From Flavobacterium sp. MC2016-06 (GTDB lineage Bacteria; Bacteroidota; Bacteroidia; Flavobacteriales; Flavobacteriaceae), in NCBI RefSeq assembly GCF_009711165.2, contig NZ_WMID02000012.1, positions 92,117-156,116 on the forward strand: a DNA stretch of 64,000 bases. Direction: 5' to 3'. The notes below the pieces were generated by a model that saw only the letters and a program-made list of their open reading frames with translations, was not told the DNA's origin and made no database searches. The position numbers and the translations under genes are program-made. This document shows, piece after piece, positions 1-11,959 of the stretch; position 1 is the stretch's first letter; every line of letters begins with the position of its first letter.

Positions 1-219
1 TTCCATAATAACTACCGTCCACAGTTCTACGTACGTACAACTGACGTAACAGGAGTTATTACTTTACCAGAAGGAGTAGAGATGGTAATGCCAGGAGACA
101 ACTTGACAATCAATGTTTCTTTATTAAGCCCAATCGCAATGAGCGTAGGTTTACGTTTCGCTATCCGTGAAGGTGGTAGAACAGTAGGAGCAGGTCAGGT
201 GACTGAAATCGTAGGATAA
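1..219 (+). CDS. tuf: Elongation factor Tu, C-terminal part (truncated by window edge)
   Basis: The frame open from base 1 gives about 72 residues ending ...GQVTEIVG, the typical end of bacterial EF-Tu. The visible part is beta-barrel domain 3, with [13 protein letters not shown], the MVMPGDN stretch and [17 protein letters not shown]-Tu is the GTPase that delivers aminoacyl-tRNA to the ribosome; its GTPase domain lies upstream of the window. A hairpin follows directly, then tRNA-Trp and secE, the usual bacterial order. Identification is secure; only the start is missing. Confidence 0.97.
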   Translation, partial: FHNNYRPQFYVRTTDVTGVITLPEGVEMVMPGDNLTINVSLLSPIAMSVGLRFAIREGGRTVGAGQVTEIVG

Positions 220-234
220 TCTTACAAAATTATA

Positions 235-274
235 AAAGCCAGTTGATTTTCTTAATTGAAATCACTGGCTTTAA
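235..274 (+). terminator. Hairpin after tuf
   Basis: AAAGCCAG and TTGATTT pair with AAATCA and CTGGCTTT around a short AT loop, giving a long, nearly perfect stem just after the tuf stop codon. Only a short T run follows before tRNA-Trp starts, so it may act as a terminator or as a processing site between tuf and the tRNA. Confidence 0.7.
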
Positions 275-276
275 TT

Positions 277-347
277 ACGGGCGTAGTTCAAGGGTAGAAT
301 AGCGGTCTCCAAAACCGTTGATGGGGGTTCGAATCCCTCCGCCCGTG
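277..347 (+). tRNA. trnW: tRNA-Trp (anticodon CCA)
   Basis: The acceptor arm ACGGGCG pairs with CGCCCGT. The anticodon stem GCGGT/ACCGT carries the loop CTCCAAA, so the anticodon is CCA (Trp). The T arm contains GGTTCGAATCC. The 3' CCA is not encoded. The tRNA sits between tuf and secE, the same position as in many bacteria. Confidence 0.96.
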
Positions 348-365
348 CAATATAAAATATATCAA

Positions 366-563
366 ATGACAAAAGTTACTAATTATTTATCGGAGGCTTT
401 CGAAGAGTTAAAGTCAAATGTTACTTGGCCGGCTTGGGCTGAAGTACAAAAATTGACAATTGTTGTAGCTGTATTTTCGGTTCTATTTGCTTTGGCAACT
501 TGGGGAGTAGACGAATTTTTTGCAAAAGCTTTGGCTGGATTTTTTAACTGGTTAAAAGGATAA
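366..563 (+). CDS. secE: Preprotein translocase subunit SecE
   Basis: This 65-aa protein has an amphipathic N-terminus (TKVTNYLSEAFEELKSNVTWPAW) and one membrane helix at about residues 28-50. That is the minimal single-span SecE that clamps SecY in the inner-membrane Sec channel. The ATG at 366 is chosen because the in-frame extension upstream would run back into tRNA-Trp. It lies 18 bases after the tRNA and 10 bases before nusG, so it is probably co-transcribed with both. Confidence 0.95.
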   Translation: MTKVTNYLSEAFEELKSNVTWPAWAEVQKLTIVVAVFSVLFALATWGVDEFFAKALAGFFNWLKG

Positions 564-573
564 ATTTTTTGTG

Positions 574-1125
574 ATGGCAGATAATAATGTAAAAAAATGG
601 TATGTAGTTAGAGCTGTAAGCGGACAAGAAAATAAAGTCAAAGCTTACATCGAAACTGAGATTGCCAGATTAGGTATGGGTGATTATGTTTCCCAAGTTT
701 TAGTGCCTACAGAAAAAGTAGTTACTGTAAAAGAAGGAAAGAAAATGTCTAAGGATAAAGTTTATTTCCCTGGATATGTTATGATCGAAGCCAATTTGAT
801 TGGTGAGATACCTCATATTATCAAGTCTATTACAAGTGTAATTGGTTTCTTAGGAGAAATCAAAGGGGGCGAGCCTGTTCCATTGAGGCTTTCTGAAGTA
901 AATCGTATGTTAGGAAAAGTAGATGAGTTAGCTGTAAATACAGATACCCGTGCAATTCCATTCAACTTAGGAGAAACAGTAAAAGTGATCGATGGTCCTT
1001 TTAATGGTTTTAACGGTACAGTTGAAAAAATAAACGAAGAAAAGCGTAAACTTGAAGTAATGGTTAAGATTTTCGGAAGAAAAACACCATTAGAATTGAG
1101 TTTTATGCAAGTTGAAAAAGTATAA
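574..1125 (+). CDS. nusG: Transcription termination/antitermination factor NusG
   Basis: The protein has 183 aa. The N-terminal NGN domain begins KKWYVVRAVSGQENKVK and contains VYFPGYVMIE; a C-terminal KOW domain at about residues 125-183 carries VKVIDGPFNGFNGTVEKI. NusG binds the RNA polymerase clamp and links transcription to Rho or to the ribosome. A GTG directly precedes the ATG; the ATG at 574 gives the usual MADNN-type start. The neighbours secE and rplK support the call. Confidence 0.97.
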   Translation: MADNNVKKWYVVRAVSGQENKVKAYIETEIARLGMGDYVSQVLVPTEKVVTVKEGKKMSKDKVYFPGYVMIEANLIGEIPHIIKSITSVIGFLGEIKGGEPVPLRLSEVNRMLGKVDELAVNTDTRAIPFNLGETVKVIDGPFNGFNGTVEKINEEKRKLEVMVKIFGRKTPLELSFMQVEKV

Positions 1126-1147
1126 TTTTTGTTACATCTATAATAAC

Positions 1148-1192
1148 CACTATAATCGCTTCCAATGATTATGGTGTTAAATTTTTTAAAAA
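1148..1192 (+). promoter_or_regulatory. Hairpin in the rplK leader (attenuator or ribosomal-protein site)
   Basis: CACTATAATC at 1148-1157 can pair with GATTATGGTG at 1167-1176 (one mismatch), and a T run follows at 1181-1187. It lies between nusG and rplK, only 16 bases before the rplK start. In many bacteria L1 represses the L11-L1 message by binding its leader. A comparable role here, or partial termination, is inference from position and structure. Confidence 0.4.
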
Positions 1193-1630
1193 ATGGCTAA
1201 AGAAATTAGTAAGGTAGTTAAACTACAAGTTAAGGGAGGTGCAGCGAATCCGTCGCCACCGGTTGGACCTGCTTTAGGAGCTGCTGGGGTTAATATCATG
1301 GAGTTCTGTAAGCAGTTTAATGCTAGAACACAAGATAAACCTGGCAAAATATGCCCAGTACAAATTACTGTGTATAAAGACAAATCATTTGATTTTGTTG
1401 TAAAAACTCCTCCAGCTGCTGTCCAATTATTGGAAGCTGCAAAGCTAAAGTCTGGATCAGGTGAACCAAATCGTAAAAAAGTAGCTAGTGTTACTTGGGA
1501 CGTTATCAAAGCAATTGCTGAAGATAAAATGGTAGATTTAAATGCATTCACAATCGAATCTGCAATGAGCATGATCGCTGGAACTGCTAGATCTATGGGT
1601 ATAACTGTATCAGGAGATGCTCCTTTTTAA
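1193..1630 (+). CDS. rplK: 50S ribosomal protein L11
   Basis: The protein has 145 aa and the full L11 signature: N-terminal [21 protein letters not shown], the proline-rich PPVGPALG segment, then FCKQFNAR and the C-terminal RNA-binding domain ending in GTARSMGI. L11 binds the GTPase-associated region of 23S rRNA together with the L10-L12 stalk. It is 13 bases upstream of rplA, as part of the L11-L1-L10-L12 operon. Confidence 0.98.
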   Translation: MAKEISKVVKLQVKGGAANPSPPVGPALGAAGVNIMEFCKQFNARTQDKPGKICPVQITVYKDKSFDFVVKTPPAAVQLLEAAKLKSGSGEPNRKKVASVTWDVIKAIAEDKMVDLNAFTIESAMSMIAGTARSMGITVSGDAPF

Positions 1631-1643
1631 TTAAGAGAAAGAA

Positions 1644-2333
1644 ATGGCAAAATTAACAAAAAAGCAAAAAGAGGCTGCTTCAAAAATTGAAAAGAACAAA
1701 CTATACTCTTTGAAAGATGCTGCTGCATTAATCAAAGTTATAGCTTCTGCAAAATTTGATGAGTCTGTTGATATCGCAGTTCGTTTGGGTGTTGATCCAA
1801 GAAAAGCGAATCAAATGGTTAGAGGTGTAGTTACATTACCTCACGGAACTGGTAAAGATGTTAAAGTATTAGCATTAGTTACTCCAGACAAAGAAGCTGA
1901 AGCTAAAGAAGCTGGTGCTGATTACGTAGGTCTTGATGATTATTTACAAAAAATCAAAGATGGTTGGACAGATGTTGATGTTATCATCACTATGCCAGCT
2001 GTTATGGGTAAATTAGGTCCATTAGGTCGTATTTTAGGACCTAGAGGTTTAATGCCAAACCCTAAAACAGGTACTGTAACTATGGATGTTGCAAAAGCTG
2101 TTGCAGAGGTTAAAGCTGGTAAAATTGACTTTAAAGTTGATAAAACTGGTATCGTACATGCAGGAATTGGTAAAGTTTCTTTTGGAGCTGAGCAAATTTA
2201 TGACAATGCACACGAAATTATTCAAACATTAATCAAACTTAAACCAACTGCTGCTAAAGGTACCTATATTAAAGGTATTCACCTTACAAGCACTATGAGT
2301 CCTGCAATTGCATTGGACCCTAAAGCAGTATAA
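1644..2333 (+). CDS. rplA: 50S ribosomal protein L1
   Basis: The protein has 229 aa, typical for bacterial L1. Diagnostic segments are [18 protein letters not shown], the [19 protein letters not shown] loop and the C-terminal [16 protein letters not shown]1 forms the mobile stalk at the ribosomal E site and in many species represses its own operon. It is spaced 13 bases from rplK and 22 from rplJ. Confidence 0.98.
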   Translation: MAKLTKKQKEAASKIEKNKLYSLKDAAALIKVIASAKFDESVDIAVRLGVDPRKANQMVRGVVTLPHGTGKDVKVLALVTPDKEAEAKEAGADYVGLDDYLQKIKDGWTDVDVIITMPAVMGKLGPLGRILGPRGLMPNPKTGTVTMDVAKAVAEVKAGKIDFKVDKTGIVHAGIGKVSFGAEQIYDNAHEIIQTLIKLKPTAAKGTYIKGIHLTSTMSPAIALDPKAV

Positions 2334-2355
2334 TTGGTAGTTAATAATTTTTAGT

Positions 2356-2868
2356 ATGACTAGAGAAGAAAAATCAATCGCGATTGAAGATTTAACTGCA
2401 CAGTTAGCTGGTACAAATATTATTTATGTATCTGATATTTCTGGATTAAATGCAGAAACAACTTCAAACTTAAGAAGAGCTTGTTTTAAAGCAGGTATTA
2501 AATTAGAGGTTGTAAAAAATACTTTGCTTGCAAAAGCAATGGAAGCTTCTGCTAATGACTATGGTGATTTACCTTCAGTATTGACTGGTAACAGCGCTAT
2601 ATTTATTTCAGATGTTGCAAATGCACCTGGAAAAATAATTAAAGATTTCAGAAAAAAATCAGCTAAACCTTTATTAAAAGGAGCTTACATTAATTCTGAA
2701 ATTTATATTGGAGATGATCAATTAGATGCATTAGCAACTATTAAATCTAAAGAAGAACTTCTTGGAGAGCTTATCGGATTGTTACAATCACCAGCTCAAA
2801 GAATTATCTCTGCTCTTCAAAACAAATTTGCTGGACAAGAAGAATCAGCAGAAACTGAAGAAGCATAA
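2356..2868 (+). CDS. rplJ: 50S ribosomal protein L10
   Basis: The protein has 170 aa. The N-terminus MTREEKSIAIEDLTAQL, the conserved GIKLEVVKNTLLAKA segment and an acidic C-terminal helix (QEESAETEEA) match L10, which anchors L12 dimers at the base of the ribosomal stalk. It lies 22 bases after rplA and 87 bases before rplL. The gap to rplL contains ACAAAAG...CTTTTGT, a small inverted repeat of possible regulatory value. Confidence 0.97.
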   Translation: MTREEKSIAIEDLTAQLAGTNIIYVSDISGLNAETTSNLRRACFKAGIKLEVVKNTLLAKAMEASANDYGDLPSVLTGNSAIFISDVANAPGKIIKDFRKKSAKPLLKGAYINSEIYIGDDQLDALATIKSKEELLGELIGLLQSPAQRIISALQNKFAGQEESAETEEA

Positions 2869-2955
2869 TACAAAAGGCAGTATGTCTTTTGTGTTATTAA
2901 ATTCGCACACACAAATAAATTATAATTTTACAAATCATTTTAAACGATAGAAAAA

Positions 2956-3327
2956 ATGGCAGATTTGAAACAATTCGCAGAACAATTAGTTAACCTAACA
3001 GTTAAAGAAGTTAACGAATTAGCAACAATATTAAAAGATGAGTATGGTATCGAGCCTGCTGCTGCAGCTGTAGTAGTTGCTGCTGGTGGTGGAGAAGGTG
3101 CTCAAGAAGAAGCACAAACTGAATTTACAGTTGTATTAAAAGAAGCTGGTGCTTCTAAATTAGCAGTTGTAAAATTAGTTAAAGAACTTACAGGTTTAGG
3201 TCTTAAAGAAGCTAAAGATGTAGTTGACGGTGCTCCAAGTAACGTTAAAGAAGGTGTTTCTAAAGAAGAGGCTGAAGGTCTTAAAAAATCATTAGAAGAA
3301 GCTGGAGCTGTTGTTGAGTTAAAATAA
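2956..3327 (+). CDS. rplL: 50S ribosomal protein L7/L12
   Basis: The protein has 123 aa. An N-terminal dimerisation helix is followed by the Ala/Gly hinge ([18 protein letters not shown]) and the C-terminal factor-binding domain ([25 protein letters not shown]). L12 is the multicopy stalk protein that recruits translational GTPases. A strong hairpin 20 bases after its stop separates it from rpoB. Confidence 0.98.
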   Translation: MADLKQFAEQLVNLTVKEVNELATILKDEYGIEPAAAAVVVAAGGGEGAQEEAQTEFTVVLKEAGASKLAVVKLVKELTGLGLKEAKDVVDGAPSNVKEGVSKEEAEGLKKSLEEAGAVVELK

Positions 3328-3347
3328 CAAAACACAGTTTAGAACTA

Positions 3348-3392
3348 GGTTTAGACCTTGGATGGAATCATCCAAGAGTCTAAACCATTTTT
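3348..3392 (+). terminator. Terminator/attenuator between rplL and rpoB
   Basis: GGTTTAGAC plus TTGGATG pairs with CATCCAA plus GTCTAAACC around GAAT, giving a stem of about 16 bp followed by ATTTTT. It is placed like the rplL-rpoB attenuator of other bacteria, where partial read-through sets the ratio of L12 to RNA polymerase. The 190 bases after it are AT-rich; I found no convincing TAnnTTTG promoter there. Confidence 0.8.
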
Positions 3393-3588
3393 CGTATAAT
3401 AAAATATAGCATGTTTTATTATCAAATAGTTTAAAATACGAAAAAGTTTTTGATCAATACGAAGAAAAAAAATTGAACCTTATTTTTGGTTTATTTTTAA
3501 AGATGTATTGATTATAATAAGAAAGTATAGATTAAACAGTGTTTTTACACAAAAAATTACTTTTTTTTAATCAAAATTTTGTTCATTG

Positions 3589-6500
3589 ATGATAACAAAT
3601 CAGACTGAAAGATTGAATTTTGCCTCTACAAAAAATATTCCTGACTATCCAGATTTTCTAGATGTACAGGTTAAATCCTTTAAAGATTTTTTTCAATTAG
3701 AAACTAAATCAGACGAGAGAGGCAACGAAGGGTTATACAACACCTTCATGGAAAACTTTCCAATTACAGATACAAGAAACAACTTTGTATTGGAATTCCT
3801 AGATTATTTTGTAGATCCACCACGTTATACAATTCAAGAATGTATAGAGAGAGGTCTTACTTATAGTGTACCTTTAAAAGCTAGGTTGAAACTATATTGT
3901 ACAGATCCAGAACACGAAGATTTTGAAACTATTGTACAAGATGTTTATTTAGGTACAATTCCTTATATGACTCCAAGTGGTACTTTTGTTATCAACGGTG
4001 CTGAGCGTGTAGTAGTATCTCAATTACACCGTTCTCCTGGGGTTTTCTTTGGTCAATCATTCCACGCAAATGGAACTAAACTTTATTCTGCCAGAGTAAT
4101 TCCTTTTAAAGGATCTTGGATAGAATTTTCTACAGATATTAACAGCGTAATGTATGCTTATATCGATAGAAAGAAAAAATTACCAGTAACAACTTTATTC
4201 CGTGCAATTGGATTCGAAAGAGACAAGGATATCCTTGAAATTTTTGACCTTGCAGAAGAAATTAAAGTTTCTAAAACAGGTATTAAGAAATATATTGGAA
4301 GAAGACTTGCTGCACGTGTATTGAATACATGGCACGAGGATTTTGTGGATGAAGATACTGGTGAAGTAGTTTCTATCGAACGTAACGAAATCATCCTTGA
4401 TAGAGATACTATTATCGACAAAGATAATGTTGAAGAAATCATTGATTCTAACGTTAAATCTATTTTGTTACACAAAGAGGATAATAATCAAGCAGATTAT
4501 GCTATTATCCACAATACATTACAAAAAGATCCAACAAACTCTGAAAAAGAAGCTGTTGAGCATATTTACAGACAATTGCGTAACGCAGAACCGCCTGATG
4601 AAGAAACTGCTCGTGGTATTATAGATAAATTGTTCTTCTCTGACCAACGTTACAACTTAGGTGAAGTAGGTCGTTACAGAATGAACAAAAAACTTGGTTT
4701 AGATATTCCTATGGAAAAGCAAGTGCTTACCAAAGAAGATATCATTACCATTGTAAAATATTTGATCGAATTAATTAACTCTAAAGCAGAGATTGATGAT
4801 ATTGATCACTTATCAAACCGTCGTGTTAGAACAGTTGGAGAACAATTGTCTCAACAATTCGGTGTAGGTTTAGCACGTATGGCTAGAACTATTAGAGAGC
4901 GTATGAACGTTAGAGATAACGAGGTGTTTACACCAATTGATTTGATTAATGCTAAAACATTATCATCAGTTATCAACTCTTTCTTTGGAACTAATCAGTT
5001 ATCTCAATTTATGGATCAAACGAATCCATTAGCTGAGATTACACACAAGAGAAGATTATCTGCACTTGGACCTGGTGGACTTTCGAGAGAGAGAGCTGGT
5101 TTTGAGGTTCGTGACGTTCACTACACACACTATGGTCGTTTATGTCCGATTGAAACTCCAGAGGGACCAAACATTGGTTTGATTTCATCTCTTGGTGTTT
5201 ATGCAAAAGTTAACGGAATGGGTTTCATCGAAACTCCTTACCGTAAAGTTACAGATGGTGTAGTTGATTTAGTAAGTACTCCAATCTATTTAAGTGCTGA
5301 AGAAGAAGAAGGAAAAATGATTGCTCAGGCAAACATTGAAATGGACGCTTCAGGTAAAATTACGGCTAGCAATGTTATTGCTAGAGAAGAAGGTGACTTC
5401 CCAGTTGTTGAGCCATCAGTAGTACATTATACAGACGTTGCTCCTAACCAGATTGCTTCGATTTCGGCTTCATTAATTCCTTTCTTGGAACATGATGATG
5501 CGAATAGAGCCTTGATGGGATCTAACATGATGCGTCAGGCGGTTCCTTTGATCCGTCCAGAAGCACCAATTGTTGGTACAGGTTTAGAGCGTCAAGTAGC
5601 TTCAGATTCTAGAGTATTGATTAATGCTGAAGGAGATGGAACTGTAGAATATGTTGATGCTAATATTATTACTATTAAATACGACCGTACTGAAGATGAA
5701 AGAATGGTTAGTTTTGATGCTGATGAGAAAACGTACAACTTAATTAAATTTAGAAAAACCAATCAAGGTACAAGTATTAACTTGAAACCAATCGTAAGAA
5801 AAGGGGATAGAGTTAGTCTTGGTCAAGTATTATCAGAAGGATATGCTACTCAAAATGGTGAATTAGCTTTAGGTAGAAACTTAAAAGTTGCGTTCATGCC
5901 ATGGAAAGGGTACAACTTTGAGGATGCGATTGTAATTTCTGAGAAAGTAGTTCGTGATGATATTTTTACTTCTATCCACGTTGATGATTATTCATTAGAG
6001 GTTAGAGATACTAAGTTAGGAAATGAAGAGTTAACAAACGATATTCCTAACGTTTCTGAAGAAGCTACTAAAGATTTAGATGAAAACGGTATGATTAGAA
6101 TTGGAGCAGAGGTTAAACCTGGCGACATTTTGATCGGAAAAATTACACCAAAAGGAGAATCAGATCCAACTCCAGAAGAGAAATTGCTTCGTGCAATCTT
6201 CGGGGATAAAGCTGGTGATGTAAAAGATGCTTCATTAAAAGCTTCTCCATCTTTACATGGTGTAGTTCTTGACAAAAAATTATTTGCAAGAGCCGTAAAA
6301 GATAAACGTAAACGTACTCAGGATAAAGATGCTTTAGGCGCTTTAGAAATGGAGTTTGAAACTAAATTTGTTGAATTAAAAGACAGATTGGTTGAGAAAT
6401 TATTCTTGATCGTTAACGGAAAAACATCTCAAGGTGTAATGAATGATTTGGGTGAAGAGGTTTTACCAAAAGGTAAAAAATATACTCAAAAAATGCTTTA

Positions 6501-7401
6501 CGCAGTAGAAGATTTTGCTCACTTAAGCAAAGGTCAATGGGTTGCTGATGATGCTACTAATAAAATGGTTAATGATTTAATTCATAACTATAAAATTAAG
6601 CTGAATGACTTACAAGGATCTTTAAGAAGAGAAAAATTCACTATTACAGTTGGAGATGAATTACCATCTGGAATCTTGAAATTAGCTAAGATTTACATTG
6701 CTAAAAAACGTAAATTGAAAGTTGGGGATAAAATGGCAGGACGTCACGGTAACAAAGGTATTGTTGCAAGAATCGTTCGTCATGAAGATATGCCTTTCTT
6801 AGAGGACGGAACACCAGTAGATATCGTATTGAATCCACTTGGGGTACCTTCACGTATGAACATTGGTCAGATTTATGAAACTGTTCTTGGTTGGGCTGGT
6901 ATGAACTTGGGTAGAAAATTTGCTACTCCAATTTTTGACGGTGCTTCTTTAGATCAGATTAATGAATTAACTGATGAAGCTGGAGTACCACGTTTCGGAC
7001 ATACTCACCTTTATGATGGTGGTACTGGAGAGCGTTTCCATCAAGCAGCGACTGTGGGTGTAATTTACATGCTTAAATTAGGACACATGGTTGATGATAA
7101 GATGCACGCACGTTCTATCGGACCATACTCATTGATTACGCAACAGCCTCTTGGAGGTAAAGCGCAATTTGGAGGTCAGCGTTTTGGAGAGATGGAGGTT
7201 TGGGCACTTGAAGCTTATGGAGCATCAAGTACTCTTAGAGAAATCTTAACTGTTAAATCGGATGACGTTATTGGTAGAGCTAAAACTTACGAAGCTATCG
7301 TTAAGGGAGAGTCTATGCCAGAACCAGGTTTACCAGAATCATTCAACGTATTGATGCACGAATTGAAAGGTCTAGGATTAGATATTCGTTTAGAAGAATA
7401 A
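3589..7401 (+). CDS. rpoB: DNA-directed RNA polymerase subunit beta
   Basis: The protein has about 1270 aa. It carries [13 protein letters not shown], the [10 protein letters not shown] segment and the C-terminal [13 protein letters not shown]. The rifampicin region, about residue 464 onward, reads [11 protein letters not shown]...[13 protein letters not shown]. The Q, D, H and S positions (E. coli 513, 516, 526, 531) are wild type, so no common rifampicin-resistance change is visible. A TTG lies just before the ATG; the ATG at 3589 is preferred. rpoC follows after 237 bases. Confidence 0.98.
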   Translation: MITNQTERLNFASTKNIPDYPDFLDVQVKSFKDFFQLETKSDERGNEGLYNTFMENFPITDTRNNFVLEFLDYFVDPPRYTIQECIERGLTYSVPLKARLKLYCTDPEHEDFETIVQDVYLGTIPYMTPSGTFVINGAERVVVSQLHRSPGVFFGQSFHANGTKLYSARVIPFKGSWIEFSTDINSVMYAYIDRKKKLPVTTLFRAIGFERDKDILEIFDLAEEIKVSKTGIKKYIGRRLAARVLNTWHEDFVDEDTGEVVSIERNEIILDRDTIIDKDNVEEIIDSNVKSILLHKEDNNQADYAIIHNTLQKDPTNSEKEAVEHIYRQLRNAEPPDEETARGIIDKLFFSDQRYNLGEVGRYRMNKKLGLDIPMEKQVLTKEDIITIVKYLIELINSKAEIDDIDHLSNRRVRTVGEQLSQQFGVGLARMARTIRERMNVRDNEVFTPIDLINAKTLSSVINSFFGTNQLSQFMDQTNPLAEITHKRRLSALGPGGLSRERAGFEVRDVHYTHYGRLCPIETPEGPNIGLISSLGVYAKVNGMGFIETPYRKVTDGVVDLVSTPIYLSAEEEEGKMIAQANIEMDASGKITASNVIAREEGDFPVVEPSVVHYTDVAPNQIASISASLIPFLEHDDANRALMGSNMMRQAVPLIRPEAPIVGTGLERQVASDSRVLINAEGDGTVEYVDANIITIKYDRTEDERMVSFDADEKTYNLIKFRKTNQGTSINLKPIVRKGDRVSLGQVLSEGYATQNGELALGRNLKVAFMPWKGYNFEDAIVISEKVVRDDIFTSIHVDDYSLEVRDTKLGNEELTNDIPNVSEEATKDLDENGMIRIGAEVKPGDILIGKITPKGESDPTPEEKLLRAIFGDKAGDVKDASLKASPSLHGVVLDKKLFARAVKDKRKRTQDKDALGALEMEFETKFVELKDRLVEKLFLIVNGKTSQGVMNDLGEEVLPKGKKYTQKMLYAVEDFAHLSKGQWVADDATNKMVNDLIHNYKIKLNDLQGSLRREKFTITVGDELPSGILKLAKIYIAKKRKLKVGDKMAGRHGNKGIVARIVRHEDMPFLEDGTPVDIVLNPLGVPSRMNIGQIYETVLGWAGMNLGRKFATPIFDGASLDQINELTDEAGVPRFGHTHLYDGGTGERFHQAATVGVIYMLKLGHMVDDKMHARSIGPYSLITQQPLGGKAQFGGQRFGEMEVWALEAYGASSTLREILTVKSDDVIGRAKTYEAIVKGESMPEPGLPESFNVLMHELKGLGLDIRLEE

Positions 7402-7412
7402 CAAAAAGTATT

Positions 7413-7446
7413 GTAATCAGTCTCATTTTTTAATGGGACTGATTAC
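7413..7446 (+). terminator. Hairpin between rpoB and rpoC
   Basis: GTAATCAGTC at 7413-7422 is exactly complementary to GACTGATTAC at 7437-7446, and the inner TCATT/AATGG nearly pairs. The T run afterwards is poor, so this looks like a partial terminator or an mRNA-processing hairpin. The rest of the gap holds a second small inverted repeat, AGTCGAA...TTCGACT, at about 7572-7592. Confidence 0.6.
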
Positions 7447-7638
7447 TCATTTATAAAAGTTTTTAGGATTTATACCCGTAACCCGTTCCGATTTTTTATA
7501 TAAACCTAATACGTTTTATAACTAGCGCTTCAAGTTGAAGTTTAGAGAAGTAACCCGAGGTAGTGTTGACAGTCGAAGATCAAATTCGACTTAAACAAGA
7601 ATCAATTTTTAATTGCAAATAAATCAATAGTAAAAACT

Positions 7639-10600
7639 ATGATGAATAATAGAAATAACAATAAAGATAAGAATCCAGTAAAAAGATTTAACAAAATCTC
7701 TATTGGATTAGCTTCACCTGAATCTATCTTGAAAGAATCAAGAGGAGAGGTTTTAAAGCCAGAAACTATCAACTACAGAACGCACAAACCAGAACGTGAC
7801 GGACTTTTCTGCGAAAGAATCTTCGGACCTGTTAAGGATTTTGAGTGTGCTTGTGGTAAATATAAAAGAATTCGTTACAAAGGTATCATCTGTGACCGTT
7901 GTGGTGTTGAAGTTACAGAGAAAAAAGTACGTCGTGATAGAGTAGGACACATCAACCTTGTTGTGCCTATTGCTCATATCTGGTATTTCCGTTCTCTTCC
8001 AAACAAAATTGGTTATATCCTTGGTCTTCCATCTAAGAAATTAGATATGATCATTTACTACGAAAGATACGTAGTAATCCAAGCTGGTATTGCTAAAAAT
8101 GCAGATGGAGAATCATTACAAAGATTAGATTTCTTGACTGAAGAAGAATATTTGAATATTTTAGATACTCTTCCACAAGAAAATCAATATTTAGATGATT
8201 TTGATCCTAATAAATTTGTTGCCAAAATGGGAGCAGAATGTATTATGGATTTATTAGCTCGTATTGACTTAGATGAGTTATCTTACCAATTAAGACACAG
8301 CGCTAATAACGAAACTTCTAAACAACGTAAAACTGAAGCTTTAAAAAGATTACAAGTTGTTGAGTCTTTCCGTGAGTCTAACTTAAACCGCGAAAACCGT
8401 CCAGAATGGATGATAATGAAAGTGGTACCAGTTATTCCACCAGAATTACGTCCGCTTGTGCCACTTGATGGAGGTCGTTTTGCAACTTCAGATTTAAATG
8501 ATTTATACCGTCGTGTAATTATCCGTAACAATCGTTTGAAAAGATTAATGGAGATCAAAGCTCCAGAAGTTATCTTAAGAAACGAAAAACGTATGTTGCA
8601 AGAATCTGTAGATTCATTATTTGATAACACTCGTAAAGCTTCTGCTGTTAAAACAGAATCTAACAGACCATTAAAATCATTATCAGATTCATTAAAAGGT
8701 AAGCAAGGACGTTTCCGTCAAAACTTACTTGGAAAACGTGTGGATTATTCTGCTCGTTCGGTAATTGTTGTTGGTCCAGAATTAAAATTATTCGAATGCG
8801 GATTGCCAAAAGATATGGCATCTGAGTTATACAAACCTTTCGTTATCCGTAAATTGATTGAAAGAGGTATTGTTAAAACAGTAAAATCTGCTAAGAAAAT
8901 TATAGATAAAAAAGAGCCTGTAGTTTGGGATATCCTTGAAAATGTAATTAAAGGTCACCCAGTATTACTTAACCGTGCTCCTACGTTACACAGACTTGGT
9001 ATTCAAGCTTTCCAACCAAAATTAATTGAAGGAAAAGCGATCCAATTGCACCCATTAGTATGTACGGCTTTCAACGCCGATTTTGATGGGGATCAGATGG
9101 CAGTTCACTTGCCATTAGGACCAGAGGCTATTTTAGAGGCACAATTATTAATGTTGGCTTCTCACAATATCTTGAACCCTGCAAATGGTGCTCCAATTAC
9201 TGTACCTTCTCAGGATATGGTCTTGGGTCTATATTATATGACCAAAGAACGTATCTCGACACCAGAACACATAATTTTAGGGCAAGACTTAATTTTTTAT
9301 TCTGCTGAAGAAGTAAATATTGCATTAAACGAAGGAAGATTAGAATTGAATGCTCGTGTGAAAATTAGAGCAAAAGATTTTAATGACGCTGGAGAATTAG
9401 TGTTTAAAATTATTCAAACAACTGCAGGACGTGTATTATTTAATGAAGTAGTACCTGAAGCAGCTGGATATATCAATGATGTATTGACTAAGAAAAACCT
9501 TAGAGATATTATCGGACACATTTTAAGTGTGACTGATGTACCTACTACGGCTGCTTTCTTGGACAATATGAAAGATATGGGGTATAAATTCGCATTTAGA
9601 GGAGGTTTATCATTCTCTCTTGGTGATATTAGAATTCCAGAACAAAAAACTAAATTAATTGCAGATGCCAGAGAACAAGTTGAAGGTATTTCTGTAAATT
9701 ATAACATGGGTCTTATTACTAATAACGAGCGTTACAACCAAGTTATTGACGTATGGACTTCTGCGAATGCTCAGTTGACAGAATTAGCAATGAAAAATAT
9801 TAGAGAAGACCAACAAGGTTTCAACTCTGTATATATGATGCTTGATTCTGGGGCGAGGGGTTCTAAGGAGCAGATTCGTCAGTTAACTGGTATGCGTGGT
9901 TTGATGGCTAAGCCTAAAAAATCTACTGCCGGTGGTGGTGAGATTATTGAAAACCCGATTCTTTCTAACTTTAAGGAAGGTCTTTCGATCCTTGAGTACT
10001 TCATTTCTACTCACGGTGCTCGTAAAGGTCTTGCGGATACGGCTCTTAAAACTGCCGATGCTGGTTACTTGACAAGAAGACTTCATGACGTTTCTCAAGA
10101 TGTTATTGTAAACATCGAAGATTGTGGAACTTTAAGAGGTGTTGAAGTTTCTGCGTTGAAGAAAAATGAGGAAATCGTTGAATCTTTAGGAGAAAGAATT
10201 TTAGGACGTGTTGCATTGCAAGATGTTATAAATCCTCTTACTAATGAAGTAATGGCGCAATCAGGTCAACAAATTACGGAAGCAATTATGAGAGCTATTG
10301 AAGCTTCTCCAATTGAAAAAGTAGAAGTTAGATCTCCATTAACTTGTGAAGCTTTAAAAGGTATTTGTGCTAAATGTTACGGTAGAAATTTAGCTACTGG
10401 AAAAATGACACAAAGAGGTGAAGCAGTTGGAGTTATTGCAGCTCAATCTATTGGAGAACCAGGTACACAGTTAACACTTCGTACGTTCCACGTTGGAGGG
10501 GTTGCTGGAGGTATTTCTGAAGAATCTAGTATTGTTACAAGATTTAACGGTAGACTTGAGATTGAAGATTTAAAAACTGTAAAAGGTGAAGACAGTGAAG

Positions 10601-11949
10601 GTAATGCGACTGATATCGTAGTATCACGTTCAACTGAATTAAAATTAGTTGACGAAAAAACTGGAATCGTTTTAAATACACACAATATTCCTTACGGATC
10701 TAGTATCTTTGTTAAGGATGGTGAAGTAGTTACTAAAGGAACAACTATCTGTAAGTGGGATCCATATAATGGTGTAATTGTTTCTGAATTTACTGGTAAG
10801 ATTGCTTACGAAGATTTAGAGCAAGGACAATCGTTCATGGTTGAAATTGATGAGCAGACAGGTTTCCAGGAAAAAGTAATTTCTGAAGCTAGAAATAAAA
10901 AATTAATTCCAACTTTATTAGTTTATGGTAAAGAAGGTGAATTGATTCGTTCGTATAACTTACCAGTAGGTGCACACTTAATGGTTGAGAACGGTGAGAA
11001 AATTAAAGCAGGTAAAGTATTAGTAAAAATCCCACGTCGTTCTTCTAAAGCGGGCGATATCACGGGAGGTTTACCAAGAATTACTGAGTTGCTTGAGGCT
11101 CGTAACCCTTCAAACCCAGCAGTTGTTTCTGAAATTGACGGTGTTGTTTCTTTTGGAAAAATCAAAAGAGGTAACCGTGAAATTGTTATCGAATCTAAAT
11201 TTGGTGAGATTAAAAAGTATTTAGTTAAACTTTCTAGCCAAATCTTAGTACAAGAAAATGACTTCGTAAGAGCAGGAGTACCATTGTCTGACGGTGCAAT
11301 TACACCAGACGACATCTTAAGAATTCAAGGACCAGCAGCTGTTCAACAGTACTTGGTAAATGAAATTCAAGAGGTATACCGTTTACAAGGGGTAAAAATT
11401 AATGACAAGCACTTTGAGGTAGTTATCCGTCAAATGATGCGTAAAGTAAGAGTTCAAGATCCAGGAGATACATTATTCCTAGAAGATCAATTAATTCACA
11501 CTAAAGACTTTATCGTTCAAAATGATAAATTATATGGTATGAAAGTTGTTGAAGATTCGGGAGATTCTGCTGCTTTAAAACCAGGTCAGATTATTACACC
11601 TCGTGAATTACGTGATGAAAACTCATTGCTTAAACGAAATGATAAAAATCTAGTTGTAGCTAGAGATGTAATTACTGCAACTGCAACGCCAGTTTTACAA
11701 GGTATTACAAGAGCTTCGCTACAAACTAAATCATTCATCTCTGCTGCTTCTTTCCAAGAAACAACAAAAGTACTTAACGAAGCTGCTGTAGCTGGTAAAG
11801 TAGATGATTTAGAAGGATTAAAAGAAAATGTAATTGTTGGACATAGAATTCCTGCAGGAACAGGTATGAGAGAATACGATCATACAATTGTAGGTTCTAA
11901 AGATGATTACAATGAAATGATGGCTAATAAAGAAGAATATATTTATTAA
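7639..11949 (+). CDS. rpoC: DNA-directed RNA polymerase subunit beta'
   Basis: The protein has 1436 aa, a normal length for Bacteroidota. An N-terminal zinc site (CxC...CDRC, about residues 70-88) is followed by the catalytic [12 protein letters not shown] motif at about 479-490, which binds the active-site magnesium. A second cysteine cluster ([19 protein letters not shown]) lies near residues 830-915, before the bridge-helix/trigger-loop region. Two ATGs in a row (7639, 7642) are possible starts. It is followed at 10 bases by the DUF3467 gene. Confidence 0.98.
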   Translation: MMNNRNNNKDKNPVKRFNKISIGLASPESILKESRGEVLKPETINYRTHKPERDGLFCERIFGPVKDFECACGKYKRIRYKGIICDRCGVEVTEKKVRRDRVGHINLVVPIAHIWYFRSLPNKIGYILGLPSKKLDMIIYYERYVVIQAGIAKNADGESLQRLDFLTEEEYLNILDTLPQENQYLDDFDPNKFVAKMGAECIMDLLARIDLDELSYQLRHSANNETSKQRKTEALKRLQVVESFRESNLNRENRPEWMIMKVVPVIPPELRPLVPLDGGRFATSDLNDLYRRVIIRNNRLKRLMEIKAPEVILRNEKRMLQESVDSLFDNTRKASAVKTESNRPLKSLSDSLKGKQGRFRQNLLGKRVDYSARSVIVVGPELKLFECGLPKDMASELYKPFVIRKLIERGIVKTVKSAKKIIDKKEPVVWDILENVIKGHPVLLNRAPTLHRLGIQAFQPKLIEGKAIQLHPLVCTAFNADFDGDQMAVHLPLGPEAILEAQLLMLASHNILNPANGAPITVPSQDMVLGLYYMTKERISTPEHIILGQDLIFYSAEEVNIALNEGRLELNARVKIRAKDFNDAGELVFKIIQTTAGRVLFNEVVPEAAGYINDVLTKKNLRDIIGHILSVTDVPTTAAFLDNMKDMGYKFAFRGGLSFSLGDIRIPEQKTKLIADAREQVEGISVNYNMGLITNNERYNQVIDVWTSANAQLTELAMKNIREDQQGFNSVYMMLDSGARGSKEQIRQLTGMRGLMAKPKKSTAGGGEIIENPILSNFKEGLSILEYFISTHGARKGLADTALKTADAGYLTRRLHDVSQDVIVNIEDCGTLRGVEVSALKKNEEIVESLGERILGRVALQDVINPLTNEVMAQSGQQITEAIMRAIEASPIEKVEVRSPLTCEALKGICAKCYGRNLATGKMTQRGEAVGVIAAQSIGEPGTQLTLRTFHVGGVAGGISEESSIVTRFNGRLEIEDLKTVKGEDSEGNATDIVVSRSTELKLVDEKTGIVLNTHNIPYGSSIFVKDGEVVTKGTTICKWDPYNGVIVSEFTGKIAYEDLEQGQSFMVEIDEQTGFQEKVISEARNKKLIPTLLVYGKEGELIRSYNLPVGAHLMVENGEKIKAGKVLVKIPRRSSKAGDITGGLPRITELLEARNPSNPAVVSEIDGVVSFGKIKRGNREIVIESKFGEIKKYLVKLSSQILVQENDFVRAGVPLSDGAITPDDILRIQGPAAVQQYLVNEIQEVYRLQGVKINDKHFEVVIRQMMRKVRVQDPGDTLFLEDQLIHTKDFIVQNDKLYGMKVVEDSGDSAALKPGQIITPRELRDENSLLKRNDKNLVVARDVITATATPVLQGITRASLQTKSFISAASFQETTKVLNEAAVAGKVDDLEGLKENVIVGHRIPAGTGMREYDHTIVGSKDDYNEMMANKEEYIY

Positions 11950-11959
11950 TTAGGAAACT

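Noticed and set aside
1186..1572. 128-aa open frame antisense to rplK
   Set aside because: It lies wholly opposite a certain ribosomal-protein gene and has no recognisable domain.
2762..2950. 62-aa plus-strand frame overlapping the end of rplJ
   Set aside because: It overlaps rplJ out of frame and has no sign of being coding.
3393..3588. Separate promoter for rpoB
   Set aside because: No TAnnTTTG with a TTG at 17-23 bases could be found in this AT-rich stretch.
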